Shown: positions 26,114-35,414 of the stretch, piece after piece
How positions within the stretch are numbered: the stretch's first letter is position 1
Layout: every line of letters begins with the position of its first letter
Assembly: GCF_000784835.1 (NCBI RefSeq)
Contig: NZ_JSFH01000009.1
Coordinates: forward strand, 186,001-250,000
Source: Thermotoga sp. Mc24
GTDB lineage: Bacteria; Thermotogota; Thermotogae; Thermotogales; Thermotogaceae
Direction of reading: 5' to 3'
DNA length: 64,000 nucleotides
Made by a program: the position numbers and the translations under genes
Notes under the pieces: model-generated
Told to the model about the DNA's origin: nothing
Seen by the model: the letters and a program-made list of their open reading frames with translations, nothing else
The model's database searches: none

Positions 26114-26940
26114 AAAAAGACTTGATCGCTTCGTACGTTTTCAGAGCTGTGAGTTACGTTGCCTTCACAGTTGTTGTGGTCATGTTCGTACTGGTTCTCG
26201 CGGGAGGAGTGAAGTACTTTTCACCTTCTTTCTTCCTGGATTACCCGAAGAACGGTATGACGGAGGGAGGAATTTTTCCCGTCGTCCTCGGCAGTCTTTG
26301 CCTCATGGTGCTCACGTTTCTCGTATCGATTCCTCTTGGGATCTTCACTGGGGCGTTTCTCTCTGAGTACGGAAACAATGTGATCACGAAGTGGATAGAT
26401 ATCTCTCTGACCGCTCTGAGCGGTATTCCTTCGGTCGTCTATGGACTCTTCGGACTCGCCTTTTTCTGCGTGGCCCTTCAGTTCGGAACTTCCATGCTCG
26501 CTGCTGCGTTGACTCTTTCTCTCATGACACTTCCCGTTATCGCTTCTTCCACGAGGGAAACCCTGAAGGCCATACCTGTTGAGATAAGAGAAGCAGCGCT
26601 GGCACTCGGCGCGACGAAAGAAGAGGTGATCTTCAAAGTTCTTCTTCCCGCTGCGAGGAAAGGGATCATAACGGCGGTTCTCGTCGGTGGTGGAAGAGTC
26701 CTAGGAGAGACTGCTCCTGTTCTGCTCACGGGAGCCGTGTTCTATTCAACGCAGCTTCCGAAGAGTCTTCTCTCTCCTGTTATGACCTTGCCAACGCACA
26801 TATACTACATCACGGCAGCCTACGGTGAATCGGCCCAGTGGATGGCAAAGGGAACGGCCGCTTTTCTGATGATAGTAGTCGCCTTGATATACGGAACAGC
26901 TTTCTTTTTGAGGAGGAGAAAGAATGGAGCCCATCATTGA
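26110..26940 (+). CDS. pstA: Phosphate ABC transporter permease PstA
   Basis: A 276-residue membrane permease that forms the channel with PstC. Six helices are visible ([58 protein letters not shown] and others). The coupling loop [27 protein letters not shown] matches the PstB-contact motif. It starts with ATG overlapping the pstC stop and ends inside the start of pstB, so translation is coupled. Confidence 0.96.
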   Translation: MKKDLIASYVFRAVSYVAFTVVVVMFVLVLAGGVKYFSPSFFLDYPKNGMTEGGIFPVVLGSLCLMVLTFLVSIPLGIFTGAFLSEYGNNVITKWIDISLTALSGIPSVVYGLFGLAFFCVALQFGTSMLAAALTLSLMTLPVIASSTRETLKAIPVEIREAALALGATKEEVIFKVLLPAARKGIITAVLVGGGRVLGETAPVLLTGAVFYSTQLPKSLLSPVMTLPTHIYYITAAYGESAQWMAKGTAAFLMIVVALIYGTAFFLRRRKNGAHH

Positions 26941-27679
26941 GATCGAAAACTTCAGCGCTTACTACGGTGAGAAGATAGCCGTAAAGAACGTGACGATGAA
27001 GATCTTCAAAAACCAGATAACCGCCATAATAGGTCCCTCTGGATGCGGTAAAACAACTCTCCTGAGGAGCATCAACAGAATGAACGATCATCTGCCTGGG
27101 TTCAGGGTCGAAGGGAAGATATACTTTAAGGGACAAGATATCTACGATCCCCAGCTCGACGTGACGGAGTACAGAAAGAGAGTCGGTATGGTTTTCCAGA
27201 AACCGACACCTTTTCCCATGTCGATCTACGACAACGTCGCGTTCGGCCCCAGGCTACATGGAGTGAAGAGCAAGCACATTCTCGACCGGATAGTCGAAGA
27301 ATCATTGAAGAAGGCAGCCCTATGGGATGAGGTGAAGTCAGAACTGAACAAGTCTGGTACGAGACTCTCGGGCGGTCAGCAGCAGAGGCTCTGTATAGCG
27401 AGGGCCCTCGCCGTTGAACCCGAGGTGATTCTTCTCGATGAGCCAACATCAGCACTCGATCCCATAGCGACTCAGAGGATAGAAAAACTTCTGGAAGAAC
27501 TCTCCGAGAATTACACCATCGTGATCGTCACACACAACATCGGTCAGGCGATAAGAATAGCGGATTACATAGCGTTCATGTACAGAGGAGAGCTCATCGA
27601 ATACGGACCGACAAGAGAGATCGTGGAAAGGCCGAAGAACAGACTCACCGAGGAGTACCTGACAGGAAAAATCGGATGA
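26924..27679 (+). CDS. pstB: Phosphate ABC transporter ATPase PstB
   Basis: The 251-residue ATPase of the phosphate importer. Walker A is [15 protein letters not shown] near 36, the Q-loop lies in [19 protein letters not shown] (the FPMSI form is characteristic of PstB), the signature is [15 protein letters not shown], and Walker B is [13 protein letters not shown] with the VTHN switch. It overlaps pstA by 17 bases; a GGAGGAG ribosome site lies within pstA. Confidence 0.97.
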   Translation: MEPIIEIENFSAYYGEKIAVKNVTMKIFKNQITAIIGPSGCGKTTLLRSINRMNDHLPGFRVEGKIYFKGQDIYDPQLDVTEYRKRVGMVFQKPTPFPMSIYDNVAFGPRLHGVKSKHILDRIVEESLKKAALWDEVKSELNKSGTRLSGGQQQRLCIARALAVEPEVILLDEPTSALDPIATQRIEKLLEELSENYTIVIVTHNIGQAIRIADYIAFMYRGELIEYGPTREIVERPKNRLTEEYLTGKIG

Positions 27680-27693
27680 TGGAGGCGGAAATT

Positions 27694-28392
27694 ATGGTCG
27701 ATCACGTTCATTTCGAAAGGGAACTCACACTTCTCAAGTCCGATGTCTCGAAGATGCTCTTTCTGGTCTCTGAATCTTTGAACGACGCGATAGAGAGCCT
27801 CGAGACGATGAACGAGATACTCGCCAGGAAGGTCCTCGAGTCGGACGATATGATAGACGAACTTAACAGGGAGATAGAAGAAAAGGCATACCAGATCATA
27901 GCGAGGTACAATCCCATCCTGAAACAGCTCAGGTACATCATCACCATCTTGAAATTTTCAAACGATCTGGAGAGGATAGGAGATCTCTCCTGCAACATGG
28001 CTGAGAAGTGTCTCTTTCTCTCCAAGGAGAAGGTCAAATTCGAGATGCTTAAGGAACTCAAGGATATGTTCGGAAGCACCCTAAAGGTGGTTCAGGATGC
28101 TTTCAAAGCCTTCGTTGAAGAGGATGTGGATCTGGCCTTCAGGCTCTGGAAATTCGACGACGTGATAGACGAGATGGAAAAGAAGATCAGAAAAATCGTG
28201 GTGGAAAGGATAAAGGAAGGAAACATCTCGGCCGAGCTGGCGCTGGTTTACATACTCATCGCAAGAGATCTTGAAAGAATGGGAGACCACGCCAACAACC
28301 TCTGTGAGGAAGTCATATACATAGAAACGGGGAAAAACATGAAGGAATTCCTGAGGGGTGTTGAGAGTGGGAGTGAAGGTGCTGATAGCTGA
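27694..28392 (+). CDS. phoU: Phosphate transport regulator PhoU
   Basis: A 232-residue, all-helical protein made of two PhoU repeats. The metal-contact segments are visible as EIEEKAYQIIARYNPIL-RYIITILKFSNDLERIGDLS in the first repeat and ELALVYILIARDLERMGDHANNLCEEV in the second. PhoU damps Pst transport and keeps the histidine kinase inactive when phosphate is plentiful. The ATG at 27694 is chosen over an in-frame ATG at 27676 because GGAGG lies eight bases before it. The 3' end overlaps the response regulator gene. Confidence 0.95.
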   Translation: MVDHVHFERELTLLKSDVSKMLFLVSESLNDAIESLETMNEILARKVLESDDMIDELNREIEEKAYQIIARYNPILKQLRYIITILKFSNDLERIGDLSCNMAEKCLFLSKEKVKFEMLKELKDMFGSTLKVVQDAFKAFVEEDVDLAFRLWKFDDVIDEMEKKIRKIVVERIKEGNISAELALVYILIARDLERMGDHANNLCEEVIYIETGKNMKEFLRGVESGSEGADS

Positions 28393-29047
28393 AGACGACG
28401 AAGATATAAGGAGCGTGTTGAAGAGATACCTGGAAACCGAAGGATACGAGTGCGACGAAGCGAAATCCCTTTTCGATCTCAAGAAAAAGCTCTCTGAGGA
28501 AACGTACAACGTGCTCCTCCTCGATCTCATGTTTCCCGACGGTATGGCGATGGACGAAATTCCTGAGATGAAAGTTTCTCACCCAGAAATGGCTATCATC
28601 ATCATCTCGGCAAGGGACAGGGACATGGACCGTATCTTTGGAATAGAGCTCGGTGCGGACGACTACATGACAAAACCGTTCAATCCAAGGGAAGTTCTCG
28701 CACGTGTGAGAGCAGTTCTGAGAAGGATGGGTAAAGAACAAAAGGCACTGAGATTTGGAAAACTCGAGATCTTTCCAGAGGATTACATAGTCAGATACGA
28801 TGGGAAAAACGTTGAAATGACAGCTAAAGAGTTCGAGCTTTTAAAACTCCTCGCCGCAACTCCGAACAAGGTCTTTTCAAGAGAGGAGATCCTGAACAGG
28901 GTGTGGGGAGACGATTACGTCTCTGACAGGGTGGTGGACGTCCACATCAGCGCCATTCGGTCGAAGATAGGAAAGGGATGGATAAAAACGGTGAGGGGAT
29001 TGGGGTACAAGTTTTCAACACGAGGTGATGAGGGTGATAGAACTTGA
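28358..29047 (+). CDS. PhoB/PhoP-type response regulator (OmpR family)
   Basis: A regulator of about 225-229 residues. The receiver domain (about 1-120) has the acidic pocket EDDEDI, the phospho-acceptor Asp in VLLLDLMFPDG, and Lys in DDYMTKPFNPRE. The OmpR-type winged helix follows: VEMTAKEFELLKLLAATPNKVFSREEI and SDRVVDVHISAIRSKIG. Its place directly after phoU and before a kinase indicates control of the phosphate regulon; it probably binds the repeat at 24324-24339. Several GTG/TTG starts are possible between 28358 and 28373, with weak ribosome sites. It overlaps phoU and the kinase, so the whole block is co-translated. Confidence 0.93.
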   Translation: MLRVGVKVLIAEDDEDIRSVLKRYLETEGYECDEAKSLFDLKKKLSEETYNVLLLDLMFPDGMAMDEIPEMKVSHPEMAIIIISARDRDMDRIFGIELGADDYMTKPFNPREVLARVRAVLRRMGKEQKALRFGKLEIFPEDYIVRYDGKNVEMTAKEFELLKLLAATPNKVFSREEILNRVWGDDYVSDRVVDVHISAIRSKIGKGWIKTVRGLGYKFSTRGDEGDRT

Positions 29048-29987
29048 AGATCTCGATCATATCAGAGAGGCAGTTGTGATACTGAAAGGGCTGGAAGTGG
29101 AAGGTGCGAACAAACCTGCTGAGAGACTCGGCTTCAAAAGAGGAAAGAATCTGATGTCGATCTTCACGTGCAGAGAGATGGACAGATTCATCAAAGAGGT
29201 TCAAGAAAAAAAGAATTTCTCCCTCGAAACGAACGCCTATTTTTTTGAACCCCACTCGAAAAGATTCGTTTCTTTCCACTTTCTACCGAAGAAGAATCTT
29301 CTCTTCGTGAGCGATCTCACCGAGGAGAGAACCCTCAGCGAGGCTAAACTCGATTTTGTAACGGCCATCTCACACGAGCTGTTCACACCTCTTTCCGCGT
29401 CGAAGGCGAACGTTTTTCTTCTGAAGGATTTAGAAGACGATCCAGAAAAACTCGAAATACTCAAGAAAGTTGAGCGCTCCTTGGACAGGATGGAAACGAT
29501 CATCAGACAGCTCAAGGTGATCACCATGATACAGCTGGGTCTTTACGAACTCAAGATGGAGCACATTCCTGTCGAAGAAATCGTTCACAGAGTATTGGAA
29601 GAGCTTCGAGAAAAGATCGACTCAAAGAAGATCGAGGTGAACGTTTCCGTGGATGTTGAAACAATCGAAGCGGACAGGTTCGTGTTCTACACAATTTTGA
29701 GGAATCTTGTTTCAAACGCCGTGAAGTACTCTTATCCCGAGTCTATGGTGGAGATTTCTATCACTGGTGAAAGACTTAGTGTGAAAGATCAGGGAATCGG
29801 TATCAAAGAAGAGGAAAAGAGCAGGATATTCGAACGCTTCTACAGAGGTTCAGAAGCACTCAAAATGGCACCTGGTTCTGGCCTGGGACTTTCCATAGTG
29901 AAGCACCTGTGCGATACGATGGGTTACAGACTGGAAGTGAACTCCCAGTGGCTCGTTGGATCGGAATTCATAGTTCACTTCAGATGA
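29034..29987 (+). CDS. Cytoplasmic PhoR-like sensor histidine kinase
   Basis: A kinase of about 317 residues. The N-terminal 100 residues resemble a degenerate PAS domain (REAVVILKGLEVEGANKPAERLGFKRGKNLMSIF). The dimerisation box has the phospho-acceptor His in FVTAISHELFTPLSASKANVFLL. The ATPase part shows N (LRNLVSNAVKYSY), G1 (VKDQGIGI), F (IFERFYRG) and G2 (GSGLGLSIVKHL) boxes. There is no membrane helix at all, unlike E. coli PhoR, so it must receive the signal through PhoU and the Pst transporter or from a soluble ligand. The start is GTG at 29034 with GAGGTGATG upstream; an ATG at 29028 is possible. Its end overlaps the converging HerA-like gene by eight bases. Confidence 0.92.
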   Translation: MIELEDLDHIREAVVILKGLEVEGANKPAERLGFKRGKNLMSIFTCREMDRFIKEVQEKKNFSLETNAYFFEPHSKRFVSFHFLPKKNLLFVSDLTEERTLSEAKLDFVTAISHELFTPLSASKANVFLLKDLEDDPEKLEILKKVERSLDRMETIIRQLKVITMIQLGLYELKMEHIPVEEIVHRVLEELREKIDSKKIEVNVSVDVETIEADRFVFYTILRNLVSNAVKYSYPESMVEISITGERLSVKDQGIGIKEEEKSRIFERFYRGSEALKMAPGSGLGLSIVKHLCDTMGYRLEVNSQWLVGSEFIVHFR

Positions 29988-31809
29988 ACTTCTCTTCTTC
30001 CCATGTTTTTTCCTCCGGGTACCATCCGCCCTCTCTCGTACACCAGGCTGGAAGCGGGAATTTCACCGTGAGAGGAAGGTTCAAGAACGGCTGATCTATG
30101 ATCACTTCTCCCTGTCTCAAGAGTGCTGCTTTTCTCTTGTAGTGCTCTGTGAGGTGCGAGTACTCGGGCTTTATGAGTTCGGCTCCTTTCTGTCTGCCCA
30201 CAACCACTGTAGCGGCTTGCGTGATCACCCTGTAGTCCACTTCGGAAGCAGTCTGTTCTGCTCCGATCAGGATCACTCTGAAAGATCTCCCTCTTTCCGC
30301 CACATCTCTGAAGATATTCGCGAGGGCTCCACCACCATGTCTTGGTGCGTACTTGTTCAGCTCGTCCAAGAAGATGAAAACCGGCTGGGTAAAACCGCTG
30401 TTTCTTTCTTTTTCTCTCATCACCTCGGAGAGAATCGCACCTACAACGAACGCCTGTGCACGTTCTCTCAACTTCGAGATGTCGATGACTGTGACCCTTC
30501 CTGGCACGTTCCAATCGATTCGATAATTGGTTTGCCGCGGTTCCACTTTCAGAGGTGGTTTCACCCAGAGCCTGTCGAAATCCATCTTTTGGGCGGCTTT
30601 CAATCTCCTGATCAGCATGCCGATCGTCTGCTTCTGAACGTGTTCGCTCAGAAGATACTCTCTCGTTCTTCCGCCTTCCCCAAGGTCTTTTATCAAACCA
30701 TCGAGATCGAGTGGGAGATCCACCACTTCGCCCTTTTTCATTACTACCTCACGCAGTGCCTCTGATGGGAGTTTTCTTCTGTCGACGATGTACCCATCCT
30801 TCAGAAATTTCTGGTACATCTCCTCCATTCTCTGGGAAAGATGCTCCTGGAGGGACCAGACCGCGAGCTGAAAATTCTGGTTTCTCGTCATTTCGTCTGG
30901 ATCGAACATGAGTTCCAGAAGATTCATTTCGACGATATCAAACACGTCCCAGCCGTAAATGTTCACACCGCCCAACCTCTTGTTGACATCTGGTATGTAG
31001 ATTCCTTTCTCTCTGCTGGGAGCGTAGAATGCGACATTTTCGAAGGGTTTCGGTTCAATACCGAGAGCACTGTACATTTCATCCCATTTTTCTCTTTCTA
31101 AATACCACTCCTTCGAAAAACGATCGAGAAACAACAAGCTTTCTCCTTTCACGTTGAAAATGATGTATCTCGCTTCTCTCAGTTCTCTCATCAGCTCTCC
31201 GTCGTTTTTTTTGGACGTTTCTATCATCGATTTGACGAGGAACGTGGTGTAGGATGTTTTCGCCGCAACACCAGACTGTCCGGAGACGTTTATGTGGGCT
31301 CCGTTGTCTCCCAGAATGTATCTCAGATCGAGATAGGCCGGTCTTCCATTCTTCAGCAGGCCGACCGGCAACGCAACGTTCTTTCTCTTCAGCTCATCGA
31401 ATCCAAGGGCGATGTCTATCTCTTCATCTGTGACGAGGAAGACAGGTGAACCTATGTTTGGGGGGATTTCCGGAGCGTCTTCGAGGAGTTTGTCTCCTTC
31501 CTTCAGAAATGATCTTGTCACCCTCACCTTCGCGATGTATATCGGATAGGCAGGTTTCAACTTCTCGAGTGCGACTTCCTCTTCGTAGCCGTTTCTCAGA
31601 TCTCCATCCCATCTGTTCTGTATATCAACGATCATTCCGTACGTGACGACGGTGCCGTACCCCGTGAGGTACTCAACCTTCACAACATCTTCTATCTGGG
31701 CGAATACCTTGTACGCTTCTCCTGCCTTTTCGGTGGTCATTCGAACGAAAAATTCGTACGGACTGGACTGGAATATGCCGGTGACAACTCCTATCTTTCT
31801 TCCTTTCAT
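29980..31809 (-). CDS. HerA-like DNA translocase/ATPase (DUF87)
   Basis: A 609-residue ATPase. The N-terminal 150 residues look like a HAS-barrel domain (IGVVTGIFQSSPYEFFVRMT). The ATPase core has the P-loop NVSGQSGVAAKTSYTTFLVKS, where the usual GSGKS is replaced by GVAAKTS. The Walker B Asp/Glu lie in PVFIFLDELNKYAP, with an arginine-finger region in FRDVAERGRSFRVILIGAEQ. HerA proteins pump DNA during end resection with NurA nuclease; no nurA gene is adjacent, so the role here is open. It follows the ABC exporter by six bases. The ATG has GGAGGG upstream. Confidence 0.85.
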   Translation of the reverse strand: MKGRKIGVVTGIFQSSPYEFFVRMTTEKAGEAYKVFAQIEDVVKVEYLTGYGTVVTYGMIVDIQNRWDGDLRNGYEEEVALEKLKPAYPIYIAKVRVTRSFLKEGDKLLEDAPEIPPNIGSPVFLVTDEEIDIALGFDELKRKNVALPVGLLKNGRPAYLDLRYILGDNGAHINVSGQSGVAAKTSYTTFLVKSMIETSKKNDGELMRELREARYIIFNVKGESLLFLDRFSKEWYLEREKWDEMYSALGIEPKPFENVAFYAPSREKGIYIPDVNKRLGGVNIYGWDVFDIVEMNLLELMFDPDEMTRNQNFQLAVWSLQEHLSQRMEEMYQKFLKDGYIVDRRKLPSEALREVVMKKGEVVDLPLDLDGLIKDLGEGGRTREYLLSEHVQKQTIGMLIRRLKAAQKMDFDRLWVKPPLKVEPRQTNYRIDWNVPGRVTVIDISKLRERAQAFVVGAILSEVMREKERNSGFTQPVFIFLDELNKYAPRHGGGALANIFRDVAERGRSFRVILIGAEQTASEVDYRVITQAATVVVGRQKGAELIKPEYSHLTEHYKRKAALLRQGEVIIDQPFLNLPLTVKFPLPAWCTREGGWYPEEKTWEEEKFI

Positions 31810-31815
31810 TTCGCT

Positions 31816-33549
31816 CTATCCCTCCTCGATGAGCTGTTTTCTGTACATTCTACTGTACATACCACCTTTGATCATCAATTCCTCGTGAGTGCCCTCTTCT
31901 ATCACTCTTCCCTCGTGCAGGACGTATATCCTGTCGGCGTTTTTCAGCACCTTCAGTCGGTGAGTGATGACGACAACCGTTTTTCCTTTCATTCTTTTCC
32001 TGATCGAATCTATGATCCTCTCTTCGGTTTCGGGGTCAACAGCTGAAAGACAGTCATCGAATATGTAAACCTCGAAATCTCTTATGAGAGCGCGAGTTAT
32101 GGTGATTCTCTGTTTCTGACCGCCCGAAAGTGTCACACCTTTTTCACCAACAATCGTGTCAAATTTCTCTGGAAAGCTCATGATATCGTCGTAAACGGCC
32201 GCGAGCTTTGTCACTTCTTCGAGCCTCTTCTTATCGACGTTTTCCAGACCGACTGTTATGTTGTTTCTCACCGTGTCTGAAAACAGAAACGTTTCCTGTG
32301 GAACCAGAGTGACGATGGATCTGATGTTCTCCGAAGAAACATTGTTAATGTCCACACCATTTATGAATATCTTTCCCATTTCCACCGGATAGAGCTTCAT
32401 GAGGAGCTTTGCTATCGTGGATTTCCCGCTCCCAACGCTGCCGGCGATGCCTATCATTTCTCCCCTGTTTATTTTTATGGTGATGTTCTTCAGAACTTCC
32501 CGTTCTGTTTCGGGGTATCTGTAAGTCAGGTTTCTCACTTCAAAACTTTCAAAGTGATCTATCCTGATTGGTTTCTCGGGTTCTTTAACCTCGGGCTGGG
32601 CGGTGAAGATCGTGTCCAGACGTCTCATAGCCGCTCTTCCCCTCTGGAACAGATCCACCATGAAACCGTAAGCCATCATCGGCCAGACGAGCATTCCCAA
32701 ATAGGAATTGAAGGCTATGAAATCGCCGAGAGAGATCTTCCCGTTTATAACGGCTCTTCCACCGTAAAGAAGGGTGAGGAAAAAAGCGGTCGAAGCGATA
32801 AGGTTGATGAGGGGCCTGAAGATGCTGGAGACTTTGATTGCACTGAGTGTGTCTTCAAAGTTTTTAAGTGCCCTGTTTTCAAATATTTTGAACGAAACGT
32901 CTTCTACCGAGAAGCTCTTCACAATGCGCACACTCGAAATCGTTTCTTCGGTGAACCCGGAAAGTTCCGAGAAAGATTTCTGAACTTCCGATACCTTTCT
33001 GTGTATGAGTCGTCCAAAGCTCATCGAAACAGGGACGAGAAGCAAAAGCGGCGCAAAGCTGATCCAGGAGAGCTTCCATCCCACGTTACCTATCATGAAG
33101 AAAAAGACCAGCACGATCATGATGAAAGAATCAAAGAAGAGTATTGCACCCTGGCCGAGCACTCTTCTCAGAAGGCTAAGGTCGTTGGTGAACCTTGCCA
33201 TGAGTTCACCGCTTTTCATTCGATCGAAGAATCCAGGAGTGAGACTGAGCAGCTTTGAGAACATCTTGTTCGATGCCTCTAGGAAAAACTTCCTTGCAGT
33301 ACCACCAAGGAAGAACCTCCAGAAGAACCTTCCAGTGAACATCCCACTCGCGGCGGCCATTACCCAAAGCAACATTATTTTGAGTGTATCGAAGTTCATC
33401 GTCTCTGTGTTCAGCATGTCAACGATCTTTCCGATGACACGTGGAATGTAAACCTGAAGGAGGTCCACCGCGATGAGCGAAAGAACACCGAAAAGGTATC
33501 TGTGCCAGTTTCTCTTCAGGAAATCAACAAGAATTGAGGAAGTCTTCAA
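31816..33549 (-). CDS. ABC exporter, fused membrane and ATPase domains
   Basis: A half-transporter of about 577 residues. Six helices in residues 1-310 (YLFGVLSLIAVDLLQVYIP, ILFFDSFIMIVLVFFFMIG, LLLLVPVSMSF and others) form a type IV exporter domain. The ATPase follows, with Walker A GIAGSVGSGKSTIAKLL, signature LSGGQKQRITITRAL, and Walker B VYIFDDCLSAVDPETE, where the catalytic Glu is replaced by Asp. Such proteins usually act as heterodimers in which one site is degenerate; the partner is not next door. The TTG at 33549 is the most likely start, inside the end of aspC; the open frame reaches 33591. Substrate unknown. Confidence 0.88.
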   Translation of the reverse strand: MKTSSILVDFLKRNWHRYLFGVLSLIAVDLLQVYIPRVIGKIVDMLNTETMNFDTLKIMLLWVMAAASGMFTGRFFWRFFLGGTARKFFLEASNKMFSKLLSLTPGFFDRMKSGELMARFTNDLSLLRRVLGQGAILFFDSFIMIVLVFFFMIGNVGWKLSWISFAPLLLLVPVSMSFGRLIHRKVSEVQKSFSELSGFTEETISSVRIVKSFSVEDVSFKIFENRALKNFEDTLSAIKVSSIFRPLINLIASTAFFLTLLYGGRAVINGKISLGDFIAFNSYLGMLVWPMMAYGFMVDLFQRGRAAMRRLDTIFTAQPEVKEPEKPIRIDHFESFEVRNLTYRYPETEREVLKNITIKINRGEMIGIAGSVGSGKSTIAKLLMKLYPVEMGKIFINGVDINNVSSENIRSIVTLVPQETFLFSDTVRNNITVGLENVDKKRLEEVTKLAAVYDDIMSFPEKFDTIVGEKGVTLSGGQKQRITITRALIRDFEVYIFDDCLSAVDPETEERIIDSIRKRMKGKTVVVITHRLKVLKNADRIYVLHEGRVIEEGTHEELMIKGGMYSRMYRKQLIEEG

Positions 33550-34657
33550 TTCTATCCAGCGCCTCCGTAAGTCTTTCTGTAGATATGGCAAAAGAAAGCC
33601 TCACAAACCCCGGCTTCAGAAAGGCGGATCCTGGAACGAGTGCAACCTTTTTTTCTTCTAAAAGTCTTTCACAGAATCTCACGTCGTCACCTGGAACTTT
33701 GAAGAAGAGATAGAATGCTCCCTCTGGTTCCACGAACTTAACACCCATCTTTTTCAATCTTTCCACTACGAAATCTCTTCTTTCCTTAAAGGTCTGAGCC
33801 ATGTAAGAGTTGTCCACTTCTAAAGCCCTCAAAGCGGCGTACTGTGCTACCGTGTTGATACAGGAAGTTGTGTGGGACTGGATTTTTGAAACAGCGGTCG
33901 CCACTTCTTCGTTCGATATCAGGTACCCCACCCTCCAACCGGTCATGGAGTGGGACTTCGAGAAGCCGTTTATGTAAACTATCCGGTCGAATCCTTCGGA
34001 AACGTCGAGTATCGATGTGAATTCGTCCGTGTAAACAAGTGAATCGTAAACTTCATCGCTGATTATGTAAAAATTCCTTCTCATAGCAAGCTTCACAAGT
34101 CTTTCAAGGAACTCTCTTCTGTACACCACACCGGTGGGATTGTTCGGCGAGTTGATAAGAACGGCTTTCGTTTTCCCAACGAGAAGTCCTTCTATCTCTT
34201 CCAGACTGGGCTGGAAATTTTTACTCATGAATGTCTCAACCACATTCACTGTGCCACCAGCGAGGATGATCTGGGGAATGTAGCTGACCCAGACGGGAGA
34301 AAACACGATCACTTCGTCGCCGGGATCGAGAAGAGCCATGAAGGCATTGAACAGAGCCTGTTTTGCCCCGTTCGTCACCACAACCTGATCTAGTGAGATG
34401 TTCTTTTTGTATCTCTCACCTATCTTTTTCGCTATACCCTCTCTGAGTTCGTAGATACCACGAGGGTCTGTGTATTTCACTTCTCCTTTCTGGAGAAATC
34501 TCACCGCTTCTTCCACGATGGGTTTCGGTGTGGGAAAATCCGGCTCACCGGCCGTTAGATTGATCACGTCTTCTCCTTTCTTTATAAGAGCCTTGGCCTT
34601 CGCGTCGAGTTCCATGGTCTTCGATATTGGGATCTCTGATATTCTCCTGGATACCAT
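33524..34657 (-). CDS. aspC: Aspartate aminotransferase, class I PLP enzyme
   Basis: A 377-residue aminotransferase of the I-gamma group common in thermophiles. Hallmarks are LTAGEPDFPTPKPI at the N-terminus, NSPNNPTGVVY, the PLP Lys in INGFSKSHSMTGWRVGYL, and the carboxylate-binding Arg in GFVRLSFAIS near the end. It interconverts aspartate and oxaloacetate with glutamate. The ATG is preceded by a GGGGGG run. It heads an operon with the ABC exporter and the HerA-like gene. A 29-base dyad (34673-34701) lies just upstream and may regulate it. Confidence 0.95.
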   Translation of the reverse strand: MVSRRISEIPISKTMELDAKAKALIKKGEDVINLTAGEPDFPTPKPIVEEAVRFLQKGEVKYTDPRGIYELREGIAKKIGERYKKNISLDQVVVTNGAKQALFNAFMALLDPGDEVIVFSPVWVSYIPQIILAGGTVNVVETFMSKNFQPSLEEIEGLLVGKTKAVLINSPNNPTGVVYRREFLERLVKLAMRRNFYIISDEVYDSLVYTDEFTSILDVSEGFDRIVYINGFSKSHSMTGWRVGYLISNEEVATAVSKIQSHTTSCINTVAQYAALRALEVDNSYMAQTFKERRDFVVERLKKMGVKFVEPEGAFYLFFKVPGDDVRFCERLLEEKKVALVPGSAFLKPGFVRLSFAISTERLTEALDRIEDFLNSC

Positions 34658-34672
34658 CTAAAACCCCCCTGG

Positions 34673-34701
34673 TTGTGGTTTCATATTTAATACTACCACA
34701 A
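34673..34701. promoter_or_regulatory. Inverted repeat between aspC and the HAD phosphatase gene
   Basis: TTGTGGT (34673-34679) and ACCACAA (34695-34701) form perfect 7-base arms around 15 AT-rich bases. The site lies 16 bases before the aspC start and 63 before the divergent HAD gene, so it could control either. Confidence 0.45.
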
Positions 34702-34763
34702 AGATCCGATTTAGACAGGTTAAACTTTTCATGTTATTCTTTTAAAAGAAAGGAGGAGTAAGG

Positions 34764-35414
34764 ATGGAAGCGGTGATTTTCGATATGGATGGAGTGCTCA
34801 TGGACACAGAGCCTCTCTACTTCGAAGCTTACAGAAGAGTCGCAGAAAGCTACGGAAAACCTTACACGGAGGATCTCCACAGGAGGATAATGGGAGTTCC
34901 GGAAAGAGAAGGTCTTCCTATTCTCATGGAAGTGCTGAAGATAGAAGATTCTCTGGAGAACTTTAGAAAGAGGGTCCACGAAGAAAAAAAGTGTGTTTTC
35001 TCTGAGCTTCTCAAGGAAAACCCAGGTGTGAGAGAGGCGCTTGAGTTCGTAAAGAGCAAAGGAATAAAACTCGCGCTCGCAACCTCCACACCGCAGCGAG
35101 AAGCTCTGGAAAGGCTGAAAAGACTCGATCTCGAAAGGTACTTCGACATCATGGTGTTCGGTGATCAGGTGAAGAACGGAAAGCCTGATCCAGAGATATA
35201 TCTTCTCGTTCTGGAAGGGTTGAATGTGGTCCCAGAGAAGGTTGTGGTCTTCGAAGACTCAAAGAGCGGTGTTGAAGCCGCAAAAAGCGCCGGCATAGAA
35301 AGAATCTATGGAGTCGTTCACTCTTTGAACGACGGTAAAGCGCTTCTTGAAGCGGGTGCGGTTGCTCTGGTGAAACCCGAGGAAATCCTGAACGTTCTCA
35401 AAGAGGTTCTTTAA
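34764..35414 (+). CDS. HAD-superfamily phosphatase/beta-phosphoglucomutase-like (TM1254-like)
   Basis: A 216-residue HAD hydrolase with an alpha-helical cap. Motif I is FDMDGVLMDTEP (nucleophile Asp, acid/base Asp), motif II LALATSTP, motif III Lys in GDQVKNGKPDPEIYL, and motif IV VVFEDSKSGVEAA. It is often annotated as beta-phosphoglucomutase, but the family also includes sugar-phosphate and nucleotide phosphatases, and the substrate cannot be told from sequence. The ATG has AAGGAGGAG upstream. Its 3' end overlaps the converging nadE by 17 bases. Confidence 0.9.
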   Translation: MEAVIFDMDGVLMDTEPLYFEAYRRVAESYGKPYTEDLHRRIMGVPEREGLPILMEVLKIEDSLENFRKRVHEEKKCVFSELLKENPGVREALEFVKSKGIKLALATSTPQREALERLKRLDLERYFDIMVFGDQVKNGKPDPEIYLLVLEGLNVVPEKVVVFEDSKSGVEAAKSAGIERIYGVVHSLNDGKALLEAGAVALVKPEEILNVLKEVL

